A DNA stretch of 64,000 bases from Rhodoglobus sp. (GTDB lineage: Bacteria > Actinomycetota > Actinomycetes > Actinomycetales > Microbacteriaceae), in the NCBI GenBank assembly GCA_025464445.1, contig JAODLY010000016.1, positions 36,888 to 100,887 on the forward strand, given 5' to 3'. Each line of letters starts with the position of its first letter. Positions within the stretch are counted from its first letter, which is position 1. The notes beneath the pieces were generated by a model that made no database searches, was not told the DNA's origin, and saw only the letters and a program-made list of their open reading frames with translations. Below, one piece after another: positions 17,379-26,100 of this stretch. The position numbers and the translations under genes were made by a program.

Positions 17379-18376
17379 AGACCGACCCCAGTTCCCTGCT
17401 GCGGCTCGGCCACGCACCCGCACGGTTGTTCGTGGCGATGATCATCGCGTCCGTGCTCGTCTTCGCGCTGCCCACACTCGGCACTGTCAAAAGCACCTGG
17501 CCCGTGATCGTGGCGCTCGTTCTGTTCATCGTGGGCGCCCTCATCATGGCGCAGCGGCATCCCGACCCCTTCCCGCTGGGTAGGGCGTACATCGTGCTCG
17601 GCATCGCTGGCGCCATTACCGTGCTGGTCGACTGGAACCTGCCAGACACGGGCTGGGCCGGCTACGCCACCTGGAACTTCGGCGCGGTCAACTGGTTCCT
17701 GTTCTTCCTCTGCTTTCGGGGGCGCATCCCGCTCGGGTGGCTCGGCTTCTTCATGGAGTCGGCCATCACGGTGTTCTGGGCCGTCTCGGTCGGGCGCCCC
17801 TACCTCGACGGGGTGGACCTCGTTGTGCGCCATGCAGGAACCCTGCTCATGGGAACCCTGTTCAGCATCCTGCTGCGCCGTGCCGCGGCCAGGATCACCG
17901 CCCTGCAGGACGAACGGGTCGCCCAGGTGGCGAGCGAGTCGGCCGCGCTGACCGAGCTCCGCGAGCGCGAGGTGCAGGCAGCACAGCTCAATCGCGAAGC
18001 GCGGAATGAGCTCGAGGAGATCGCCGCGGGCCGCTACCTCGGGTCGCAGGAACAGCGAGGCTTCGAACTCGTCGAAGCATCATTGCGCGACACCCTGCGC
18101 GGCGGAGCCCTGAAATCCCCGGATGTCGCGGCCGCAGCCCGAGCGGCCCGGCTCAGGGGAGCAGCAGTCGTGCTCCTCGACGACCGCAACGACCCGCTCG
18201 ACGCCGAAAACACCTCGTCGGTGGAAGCCGCGGTGCTCGCCGAGCTCGGCACCCTCGTGGAGGGCAGCCTGACGGTGCGGCTGCTGCCGGCAGGCCGGGA
18301 CGTCGTCGCGACCATCGTGCGCAACGACGAAGCACGGCGGCGGATCGATATTCCGCTGGTTGGTGGCGCTTCCTAG
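17375..18376 (+). CDS. Membrane protein of unknown function in two-component operon
   Basis: I do not recognise this 333-residue protein. Five or six hydrophobic helices fill about residues 12-170. A charged stretch rich in Glu, Arg and Ala (about 170-225, likely coiled coil) and a small soluble domain to the end follow. It starts with GTG overlapping the kinase stop, so three proteins are translationally coupled. The layout (membrane sensor plus coiled coil plus C-terminal domain) resembles a kinase without its ATPase part. It could be an accessory sensor or a degenerate kinase partner, but no ATP-binding motifs are visible. Confidence 0.7.
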   Translation: MKTDPSSLLRLGHAPARLFVAMIIASVLVFALPTLGTVKSTWPVIVALVLFIVGALIMAQRHPDPFPLGRAYIVLGIAGAITVLVDWNLPDTGWAGYATWNFGAVNWFLFFLCFRGRIPLGWLGFFMESAITVFWAVSVGRPYLDGVDLVVRHAGTLLMGTLFSILLRRAAARITALQDERVAQVASESAALTELREREVQAAQLNREARNELEEIAAGRYLGSQEQRGFELVEASLRDTLRGGALKSPDVAAAARAARLRGAAVVLLDDRNDPLDAENTSSVEAAVLAELGTLVEGSLTVRLLPAGRDVVATIVRNDEARRRIDIPLVGGAS

Positions 18377-18510
18377 CCAAAGGCGCTGACAGGGGAGTTG
18401 TCCCCATGCCCGATGCGCACGCCGGTACTCGAACATTGCTACGTTATGACGGAGCCTGTGCACTTGAGCAACTCTCCGAACCTTATCCTTCGGCATCAAC
18501 AGGGAGTCCC

Positions 18511-19347
18511 ATGGGAGCGATCCGCGACTACGCGTGGGATCTTCCCTATGCCCGCGTCACATTCGAGGTAAGTTCTGCCAGCGACAAGGGGCTTGTTCGC
18601 CGAGTAAACGAGGACAGCCTTGTCGCAGTGCCACCCCTCTTCCTTGTGGCAGATGGCATGGGCGGTCATGCCTTCGGTGACCGTGCCAGCCAGGAGACCG
18701 CCCGGGTACTCGGCTCTCTGCTCCCCGGAGATGAGCCGGCCAGGGCAAGCGCCATCCTCGATGCGGTAGCAGAGGCCAACCGCGCGGTGAAAGCAATCTC
18801 GGAGGATGAGTTTGCTGGGACGACTCTCGCGGGTGTGGCACTCGTCCAGGCCGACGCGGGTCAGGCGTGTCATTGGATGGCTTTCAACATCGGGGATTCG
18901 CGGATCTACAGCTGGGACGGTGTGGTTCTTCGACAGGTAAGCGTCGACCATTCCGCCGTTCAGGAGCTTGTCGACGAGGGAGTCATCACTGCGGCGGAAG
19001 CTGCTGTGCATCCAGATCGGAACGTCATCACGAGAGCAATCGGAATCGACGGCGAGCTCGAGCCCGACGTCTGGCTCCTGCCCGCGGGAGGCACCCAGAC
19101 GTTTGTTATTTGTTCGGATGGGCTCACCAAGGAGCTTGACGATCGAGCGATCGAGGCGGTGCTCTCGTCGGTGGCAGCGGACTTGTCGCCGGCGGATCGG
19201 CTTGTCGCTGCCGCCCTCGCATCCGGAGGCGCCGACAACGTCACGGTGGTAGTCGTCGAATCGACAGTCTCACTCTCCGGCTCGGCCGAAGGATCTTCGG
19301 CGGACAAGCTACCCGCGCATCTTGAAGAAACACTTCCTCGACCCTAG
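18511..19347 (+). CDS. PP2C-family Ser/Thr protein phosphatase
   Basis: This 278-residue phosphatase contains all the metal-binding PP2C motifs: VNEDSLVAVPP, VADGMGGHAFGDRAS, NIGDSRIYSWDG, ICSDGLT and GGADNVTVVVVE. It should remove phosphate from Ser/Thr sites in the cytoplasm. The ATG at 18511 follows AGGGAG. An in-frame start at 18406 would add about 35 unconserved residues. It opens a run of same-strand genes that includes a matching Ser/Thr kinase (20588) and six FHA-domain proteins, so it most likely reverses that kinase's action. Confidence 0.93.
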   Translation: MGAIRDYAWDLPYARVTFEVSSASDKGLVRRVNEDSLVAVPPLFLVADGMGGHAFGDRASQETARVLGSLLPGDEPARASAILDAVAEANRAVKAISEDEFAGTTLAGVALVQADAGQACHWMAFNIGDSRIYSWDGVVLRQVSVDHSAVQELVDEGVITAAEAAVHPDRNVITRAIGIDGELEPDVWLLPAGGTQTFVICSDGLTKELDDRAIEAVLSSVAADLSPADRLVAAALASGGADNVTVVVVESTVSLSGSAEGSSADKLPAHLEETLPRP

Positions 19348-19355
19348 GAGCTACC

Positions 19356-20591
19356 CTGTCTGAAATCTCCTACGCCCCAGCGCCCGACGGCTGGGTGGTG
19401 CTGTGTCACGTCTCAACGGTGCTTGCGATCGACCTTCCGAAGGGGTCCGATCGGGTCGATGCGCTCTGGAAGCTGGTGCGCTCCGAAGCAGCGCCTGGCG
19501 TCCTTCTCGATGAAGTTATCCGATCCGGGTTGTCTTCCGCCCCGAATTTCGTGTTGGTCGGCGGGGGTGCGGGGTCACAGACCAGGGTGTTGGTGAGGGG
19601 TAGCGCGCTGCTGCGCGTCTCTAGCCCGACCGGTGAGCGCGAGATTAGTGGCGAAGGGGTGTCGAGTTGGATCGAACAGGTACTCGACGGGATCAGCGGC
19701 TATGAACTTCAGCTGAAGTCGATGCCGGCAGCAACGACCTTCCTTCCCCTCGAGAGTGGTGTGGTCAGGGCCGTGGCTCTCCGAGCGGGCAGCTATTCAA
19801 CCTCCGCTTCAGTTGGCCCGGCAATACAGGCGCCCGCGAAGCCAGCTGCCGCGCCCAAAGCCCAGCCCGTTGACATCTCGAAAAAGATGCCGGTCTCCGA
19901 TCTCGAGGCCACGCTGGCCGGACAGACTACGACGATCTCGGCCGAATCGCTGGCCGAACCCGTCGCGCCGAGTCCAGCAGTGGGGGCTTCCGATAGCTCG
20001 GGCTACGACCACCTTTTCGGCGAGACGGTAGTCCGGAAGGTCGAGGATGCGGCTGTGCGCGAATCCGACTCGATTGAGTCGGGCATGCTCGTCGGACCAC
20101 CCCCGCCCGCATCCGGTTCACCCGCTCCTGCCCCCCAGGACCTCGAGGGCGATCACGACGGTCACACGGTGATGGTGTCGGATATCGCGGCGCTGCGGGC
20201 CAGGCGGAAAGCGGCCCGCGCGGCGGCTCCCGCTCCGGAACCTCCGGTACCCACGCTGTACCTCGAGTTGTCGACCGGCGGTCGGGAGCAACTCGATCAG
20301 CCGCTTATCATCGGCCGGGCACCCAGTGCCTCCCGAGTGCCGGGCGGCAGGGTGCCTCGGCTGGTGAGCATGAACACGCCCAACCAGGACATCTCCCGCA
20401 CTCACGCCCAGATCACTGCGGAAGGAGGGACGGTGGTCGTCACCGACCTGCATTCCAGCAACGGGACGATGGTGACTCTTCCGGGGAAGCCAGCCCAGAA
20501 ACTCCGCCCGGGTGAGCCATCCGCTGTCATCGTCGGCACCATCATCGACCTCGGTGACGGGGCTACGCTCACCGTCTGCGAGTCGGTATGA
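19356..20591 (+). CDS. FHA-domain protein, first FHA of the secretion-like locus
   Basis: The N-terminal about 130 residues (from VVLCHVSTVLAIDLPKG) form an unrecognised domain. A long Ala/Pro-rich linker follows, then a C-terminal FHA domain with LIIGRAPSAS, DISRTHAQI and TDLHSSNGTM, the phosphothreonine-binding Arg, Ser-x-x-His and Asn positions. I place the start at CTG 19356 because TAGGAG at 19345-19350 is ideally spaced. The first standard start (GTG 19395) has no ribosome binding site. It overlaps the kinase gene by ATGA and is a likely substrate or scaffold for it. Confidence 0.82.
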   Translation: MSEISYAPAPDGWVVLCHVSTVLAIDLPKGSDRVDALWKLVRSEAAPGVLLDEVIRSGLSSAPNFVLVGGGAGSQTRVLVRGSALLRVSSPTGEREISGEGVSSWIEQVLDGISGYELQLKSMPAATTFLPLESGVVRAVALRAGSYSTSASVGPAIQAPAKPAAAPKAQPVDISKKMPVSDLEATLAGQTTTISAESLAEPVAPSPAVGASDSSGYDHLFGETVVRKVEDAAVRESDSIESGMLVGPPPPASGSPAPAPQDLEGDHDGHTVMVSDIAALRARRKAARAAAPAPEPPVPTLYLELSTGGREQLDQPLIIGRAPSASRVPGGRVPRLVSMNTPNQDISRTHAQITAEGGTVVVTDLHSSNGTMVTLPGKPAQKLRPGEPSAVIVGTIIDLGDGATLTVCESV

Positions 20592-22201
20592 ACAGGCGCA
20601 CGAGCGACCCTCCACAGCTGAAGGGATTCACGTTCTCCCAGGTGCTTGGCTCTGGTGGATTCTCCGACGTGTTCCTCTACGACCAGCAGCTTCCCAAGCG
20701 GCGGGTGGCAGTAAAGGTCCTCCTGAGTGACGGTCTGACCGCTGCCAGCCAGGAGGCGTTCATCACCGAAGCGAACGTGATGGCGCAGCTTTCGCATCCC
20801 TACATCGTCAAGATCTACCACGCTGACGTATCGGATGATGGCCGACCGTACCTCATCATGGAGTACTGCTCGGGTCAGAACCTCGCCGACCAGTACAAGC
20901 GACAGCCGCTGAGCGTGGTTGAAGCACTGCGTACGGGCATCCGGCTGTCCAGCGCGATAGCGACGGCGCACGCAGCAGGCATCCTGCATCGGGATATCAA
21001 GCCTGCAAATGTGCTGACGAACGACTACGGCTGGCCGGCACTCACTGACTTCGGCATCTCCTCGGCGTTGGAGGAGGACCTTCCGAGCCTGACCACGACC
21101 CGAGCCGCGTTGGCCGAGTCCGGCTCTACTACCGGGAGCGAGTCCGTGGGAATGTCGATCCCCTGGTCGCCGCCCGAAATGTTTGAGGACGATCCAAAAC
21201 CCGACGTTCGCTCGGACGTGTTCTCGCTTGCCGCAACCATCTACACGCTTCTCGCCGGCCGAACACCGTTCGAAGTCGGCGGCCGCTCGAACCAGTCCCT
21301 CGACCTCATCAGTCGAATTGAGCGCGGGGCCATCACCCCGATGGAACGCCAGGATGTCCCATCCTCGCTGCTCGCGGTGCTTCGGAAGGGGATGGCGACC
21401 AACCGCGAACAGCGCTTCGCGACCGCAGTCGACTTTGCCAGGGCACTGCAGCGTGTGGAACTCGAGCTGTCATACTCACCAACACCGATCGATGTTCCGA
21501 ACCTCGTGGTTCCACAGCCCGAGGCGCGCATCGACGACAATCACGCCGACGCGACGAGGGCGAGGTCGGTCACCTCCATCGCGGCGCAGGCACCCCAGGT
21601 GATCAGCGCGCCGTCGCAGAACGTGGCGCCGCCCGCGGCATCCGGAACTGCCTCTACCCTCGTCGCAGAAGCGACGGTCATTCGCGGCAAACCGTCGGCA
21701 CCAGCCGAGGCAACCCTACTGAGGGCAAAGCCCGCCGTCGCGGATACGGAGTCCGTGCAGCCCGCCAGGCGACGTCGTGGGCTGGCCGTCGGTGTGGTGG
21801 TCGGAGTCGTACTCCTTGTCGTGGCGGGGATCGTTGCGGCGTCCACCCTGGTGAGGCCGACCGGCAAAGCAGCAGAAACAACCACTTCTGAGGTGGCGAC
21901 CGACCCAAATGCGTCGGGCCCTGTCGTCTCCGACGTCATCCCGACTCCAACCCTGGTGTCGGCCGCCGAAGGCGCCGATGGAAGTTCCGTGGTGTTCACC
22001 TGGTCGAACCCGGACGGGGTCCCGAGCGACACATACGTCTGGCAACGCACCGACGGTGCAGGAGATCCGGAGAAGGTCCCAACCGACCAGTCGACGACTC
22101 AGATCGCCGGAGTCTCGCCTGGCACGAAGGTCTGCATCAGTGTTTATGTGCGCCGGGATGGCCAACTCTCCGCCGATCCGCTCGCAGCCTGCTTCCCATG
22201 A
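20588..22201 (+). CDS. Transmembrane Ser/Thr protein kinase with extracellular fibronectin III-like domain
   Basis: This 537-residue PknB-type kinase has a glycine loop LGSGGFSDVFL, catalytic Lys43 (VAVKVL), HRDIKPANV with catalytic Asp136, and DFG Asp154. The activation segment is rich in Thr/Ser. After the kinase domain (to about 275) comes an Ala/Pro/Thr-rich juxtamembrane region, one membrane helix (about 398-421) and an extracytoplasmic FN3-like domain (about 440-537) with WSNPDGVPSDTYVWQR. PASTA repeats are absent. It overlaps its neighbours on both sides. The FN3 domain could contact the giant Ig/FN3 protein encoded downstream; this is inference. Confidence 0.93.
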   Translation: MNRRTSDPPQLKGFTFSQVLGSGGFSDVFLYDQQLPKRRVAVKVLLSDGLTAASQEAFITEANVMAQLSHPYIVKIYHADVSDDGRPYLIMEYCSGQNLADQYKRQPLSVVEALRTGIRLSSAIATAHAAGILHRDIKPANVLTNDYGWPALTDFGISSALEEDLPSLTTTRAALAESGSTTGSESVGMSIPWSPPEMFEDDPKPDVRSDVFSLAATIYTLLAGRTPFEVGGRSNQSLDLISRIERGAITPMERQDVPSSLLAVLRKGMATNREQRFATAVDFARALQRVELELSYSPTPIDVPNLVVPQPEARIDDNHADATRARSVTSIAAQAPQVISAPSQNVAPPAASGTASTLVAEATVIRGKPSAPAEATLLRAKPAVADTESVQPARRRRGLAVGVVVGVVLLVVAGIVAASTLVRPTGKAAETTTSEVATDPNASGPVVSDVIPTPTLVSAAEGADGSSVVFTWSNPDGVPSDTYVWQRTDGAGDPEKVPTDQSTTQIAGVSPGTKVCISVYVRRDGQLSADPLAACFP

Positions 22202-22893
22202 AACCGCTGCGTTTGGAGTTCTGCGGTGAGTGGTACGACATCACCGAGCCGGAGGGTTTCTCGATCGGCCGCGAGTCCGACCTCGTGATCGATGACAACC
22301 CCTACCTTCATCGTCGGTTCCTGCAGATCTATCCGGACTTCGGAATGTGGTGGCTCGGCAATGTGGGTAACCTTCTCTCCGCAACGGTCACCGACGCGAC
22401 GGGGCACGTGCAGGCCTGGCTGTCGCCGGGAGCGCGGCTTCCCATCGTCTTCGAACAACTGCATGTGCTGTTCAGCGCCGGAGCCACGACGTACGACCTC
22501 ACGATCTACTCTGACGACGACTTCTACAGCTCATCTTCGGCGCTCGCTGGAATCACGGGCGCGACAACCATTGACCCGATTCCCCTCACGTCCAGCCAGC
22601 GACTTCTCATTGTCGCGCTGTCCGAAGACGTCCTGCGTCAGCGGGTGCCGGGGCGAGGGGAGATTCCGACATCGAACCAGGCCGCCGCGCGCCTCGGGTG
22701 GAACCTCACCACATTCAACCGCAAACTCGATAACGTCTGCGACAAGCTCGACAAGACGGGGGTCGCGGGGCTACGCGGGGGGCGAGGAAACCTGGCGACA
22801 AACCGCCGCGCGCGCCTCGTGGAATATGCGGTGTCTACTCGGCTGGTTAGCGTTGACGACCTCGCACTCTTGGATGGGCCAGAGCCGAGCTAG
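22198..22893 (+). CDS. FHA domain fused to a helix-turn-helix DNA-binding domain
   Basis: This 231-residue protein has an N-terminal FHA-like domain. It has FSIGRESDLVIDDNPYLHRR and a less typical second half, WWLGNVGN in place of the usual SxNG. A C-terminal segment (about 135-205) reads LTSSQRLLIVALSEDVL, then a predicted helix-turn-helix around IPTSNQAAARLGWNLTTFNR. It looks like a transcription factor steered by a phosphothreonine signal from the adjacent kinase, whose stop it overlaps. The AT-rich palindrome 130 bases downstream is a candidate target. Function is inferred from domain order only. Confidence 0.75.
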   Translation: MKPLRLEFCGEWYDITEPEGFSIGRESDLVIDDNPYLHRRFLQIYPDFGMWWLGNVGNLLSATVTDATGHVQAWLSPGARLPIVFEQLHVLFSAGATTYDLTIYSDDDFYSSSSALAGITGATTIDPIPLTSSQRLLIVALSEDVLRQRVPGRGEIPTSNQAAARLGWNLTTFNRKLDNVCDKLDKTGVAGLRGGRGNLATNRRARLVEYAVSTRLVSVDDLALLDGPEPS

Positions 22894-23107
22894 ATACATG
22901 GGGAGTGCTCCCCATCGCATTCCTGAGGTGACCTCGACAAGATAGCAACACCGTAGATGGCATTGCGGCTAGAAGCGCCCCCCTTTTTTGGGGGTCCGCT
23001 GAAGAGCAATAAGTCGCCGGCGATATTTGTGGGAAATATCCAACTGCTAAGTTCATGCCGAACCCGTCAGCCCAGAGGCGTGGTTCAGAGTTGTAGGAAG
23101 AGGAACG
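22894..23107 (+). promoter_or_regulatory. Regulatory gap before giant Ig-like gene, with hairpin and AT-rich palindrome
   Basis: These 214 bases break the otherwise overlapping gene run. Six C, six T and five G (22978-22994) can form a hairpin resembling a terminator for the upstream four genes. GATATTT (23022-23028) and AAATATC (23034-23040) form a perfect 7-bp inverted repeat 5 bases apart, conspicuously AT-rich here. It is a candidate operator and lies about 70 bases before the GTG of the next gene. Confidence 0.6.
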
Positions 23108-26100
23108 GTGACGCTGCTGGCCTGGCTTCGCGGTCGCAAGAGGACCGCGTCGGCAACTGCACTCGCAGTCCTTATCGCTGCGCCCGTGACCGTTGCGGTA
23201 CTCCATCAGGGTTTCCCAATTTCCGACGTGAACCTCGCCTCCAGAGATGTCTGGGTCACCAACGGCCATGACAATCTGACCGGTCGACTCAATATGCAGA
23301 TCGGCGAGCTGAACGCCAGCGCCTATCAGAAACTCGCCAGCAAGTCATTCGACGTGATGCAGGATGGCACCGATGTCTTCGTGTACAGCCAGGACCAGGG
23401 TCCCGACGGCAGCGGCTCGATAGAACGCGTGGACCCCGCCGATGTGACGCTGGGCCAGAAGATCACCGTTCCCCAGGGAGCCGCTGTGACCTTCGGCGGA
23501 AAAGTCATCACGATTGTGCGGCCGTCAGACGGTGCCCTTTGGGTTGTCCCTGCCACGGGGAAGCTCGAATTCGACACGAGCACGGCCAAGCCGCTGATGA
23601 AACTCGGGGCGAATGCGCAGGCGGTCGTCACGCTTGGCGGCGTTGTTTTCGCTGTTTCGGCGAAGAAGGGCGAGTTGTACCGCATCGAGGGTGTCGGAGC
23701 TGTCGCGGCTCACAAGGCCTCGGTCGCCGTGAAGGACTACACCCTCAGTGCGGTGGGGGACCGTGCCGTGATCCTCGACACGACAAACAACCAAATCATC
23801 AAGGATGACGGCGGCACTATCCCCCTGGATTCGAAGGCGCTGCGCATTCAGCAGGTCGGCCCCGACAAGGATTTCGTTGTGGTCGCTTCCGGAGACTCCC
23901 TTCTGAAGGTTTCCTTCAACGGTCAGGTCGTCTCGCTGCCCGCGAACATCACCTCCCCAGCGACTGATCCGGTTGAGGTCGCAGCACCCGTCGTGGTGGG
24001 GGACTGCATCCACGGGGCGTGGGCCGCTGCGAAGAGTCGCTACCTGGGCGCCTGCGACGGGAAGACTCCTTCGGAGCAGGACATCAATCAAGGGACAAAG
24101 GACTCGCGGCTGGAGTTCCGGGTCAACCGCGCTGTGGTCGCGCTCAACGATGTCGTAAGCGGAAACGTCTGGCTCGTGACCCAGAACATGACTCTGGTCA
24201 ACAACTGGAAAGAGGTCGCCCCACCCCGGCCGGATCAAGGCCAGGAAACCGACCAAACGGTGGTGAAGCAGACCTTCGAGGACACCTTGGCGCAGCGGAC
24301 GGAGGAGAACCACCCACCGGTCGCCAGGGACGACAATCTCGGCGTGCGTCCGGGCAAGTCGACGATCCTGTCGGTGCTCGACAATGACACAGATCCCGAC
24401 GGGGACGTGCTGACGATCTCCAGCACGACTGACACAACTGGTGCACTCCAAATCATCGACGGTGGCCAAGCCCTGCAGTTCACCTCGGACCCAGCAGCAT
24501 CAGGCACCGCGTCCTTCGGCTACACCGTTTCGGACGGTCGTCCGGGGGGAGTTGCCGAAGCCCAGGTCAACGTTGCCATCAGGCAGGCCACCGAAAACCT
24601 CGCTCCGACATCCGTGAGGCCGAGCGGTGTGGAGATCGAAGCCGGTCAGACCGTCACCTACAACGTGCTCACCGACTGGATCGACCCGGACGGCGATGTC
24701 CTCCAGGTAACTGCGGCCAGCCCGGCCACGGCTGACGTGGTCCGTTTCCGCCCCGATGGACAGATCACCTTCACGAACACGAGCACCGACCTCGGGCAGA
24801 AGGTCGTTAACGTCACGGTTTCCGACGGCACCCTTTCCACTGAGGGCCAGCTCATCGTTGACGTCAAGGCCACCGGTGAATTGAGCCCCGTCGGCACCCC
24901 CGACTTCGCATCGACCTTCGTTGGCAAGTCGGTCGCCGTGTCGGCGCTCGACAACGATCGTTCTCCTTCCGGAGCGCCCCTGACGATGGTTTCGGTCAAG
25001 GCGCTCACCGAGGGTGTCACCACCTCACTGGATCTTGACCACGGCGTCGTCACGGCGACCGCAGGAGCCGTCGGCGCGTACTACCTGGAATACACGCTCG
25101 CGGCCGGCGTGAAGACGAGCATCGGGGTCATCAGGGTGGATGTGCTCGAGGAGCCTGCCAAGCCACTCCCGCCGACCGCAGTGAAAGACACGGCCTACGT
25201 ACGCCCCAACGAGCCGACGACGCTTGCCGCTCTGGCTAACGACCAGTCACCGAGTGGCCGGGTCATCGGCATCCAGAGTGTCTCGCTCCCGCCCGAAGCT
25301 GAGCAGTTGTCCGTCGAGGTTCTCAACAGCGCTGTGCTGAGGATCACCGCACCGTCGGGTATGACCGCCGCAGTCACATTCACCTACACGATTTCCGACG
25401 GATTGAACTCCTCGACAGCGGGCGTCACGGTGGTGCCCGTTCCCGAGCTGACCAAGCACCAGGCACCGATCGCGAAGGATGACACGATCAAGGTTCGTGT
25501 CGGTGATATCGCCTCTGTTTCCGTGCTGGACAACGACTATCACCCTGACGGCGCCCGAATGCTGCTCGATCCCACGCTCGTGCAGACAAACGTGGGCGAC
25601 GACGGGCTTGCGTTCGTGACCGGCAACACGGTGCGAATCCAGGCACCCACTGTCCCGGGCCAATACTCGGTTACCTACCGCATCTACGATGCCTTCAATG
25701 AATCGGCGGTCGCGAACGTGGTGTTCACGGTGCTCGCCGACGATGCCGCCAACAACGCTGCACCTATGCCGCGACCACTCACGGCGCGCGTCTTTCAGGG
25801 CGGATCGGTGACAATCGAGGTACCCCTCAGCGGCATTGATCCTGACGGCGACTCGACAGTTTTGGTCAGCGCATCCGGGGCGGGCCACGGCGAGGTGATC
25901 GCTCAGTCGAGCACCGCGTTCACGTATCAGGCCTACAACGATGCGGCCGCGCTGGGGACGGACTCCTTCACCTACGAAGTGCGCGACTCCTTCGGCAAGA
26001 CGGCCACAGGGCAGATCCAGATCGGGGTGATCAAGCATCCCGCTACCGTCCCGTCGCCGACGGCGGTCAACGACGCCGTGAGCATTCGCCCCGGGCGTAC

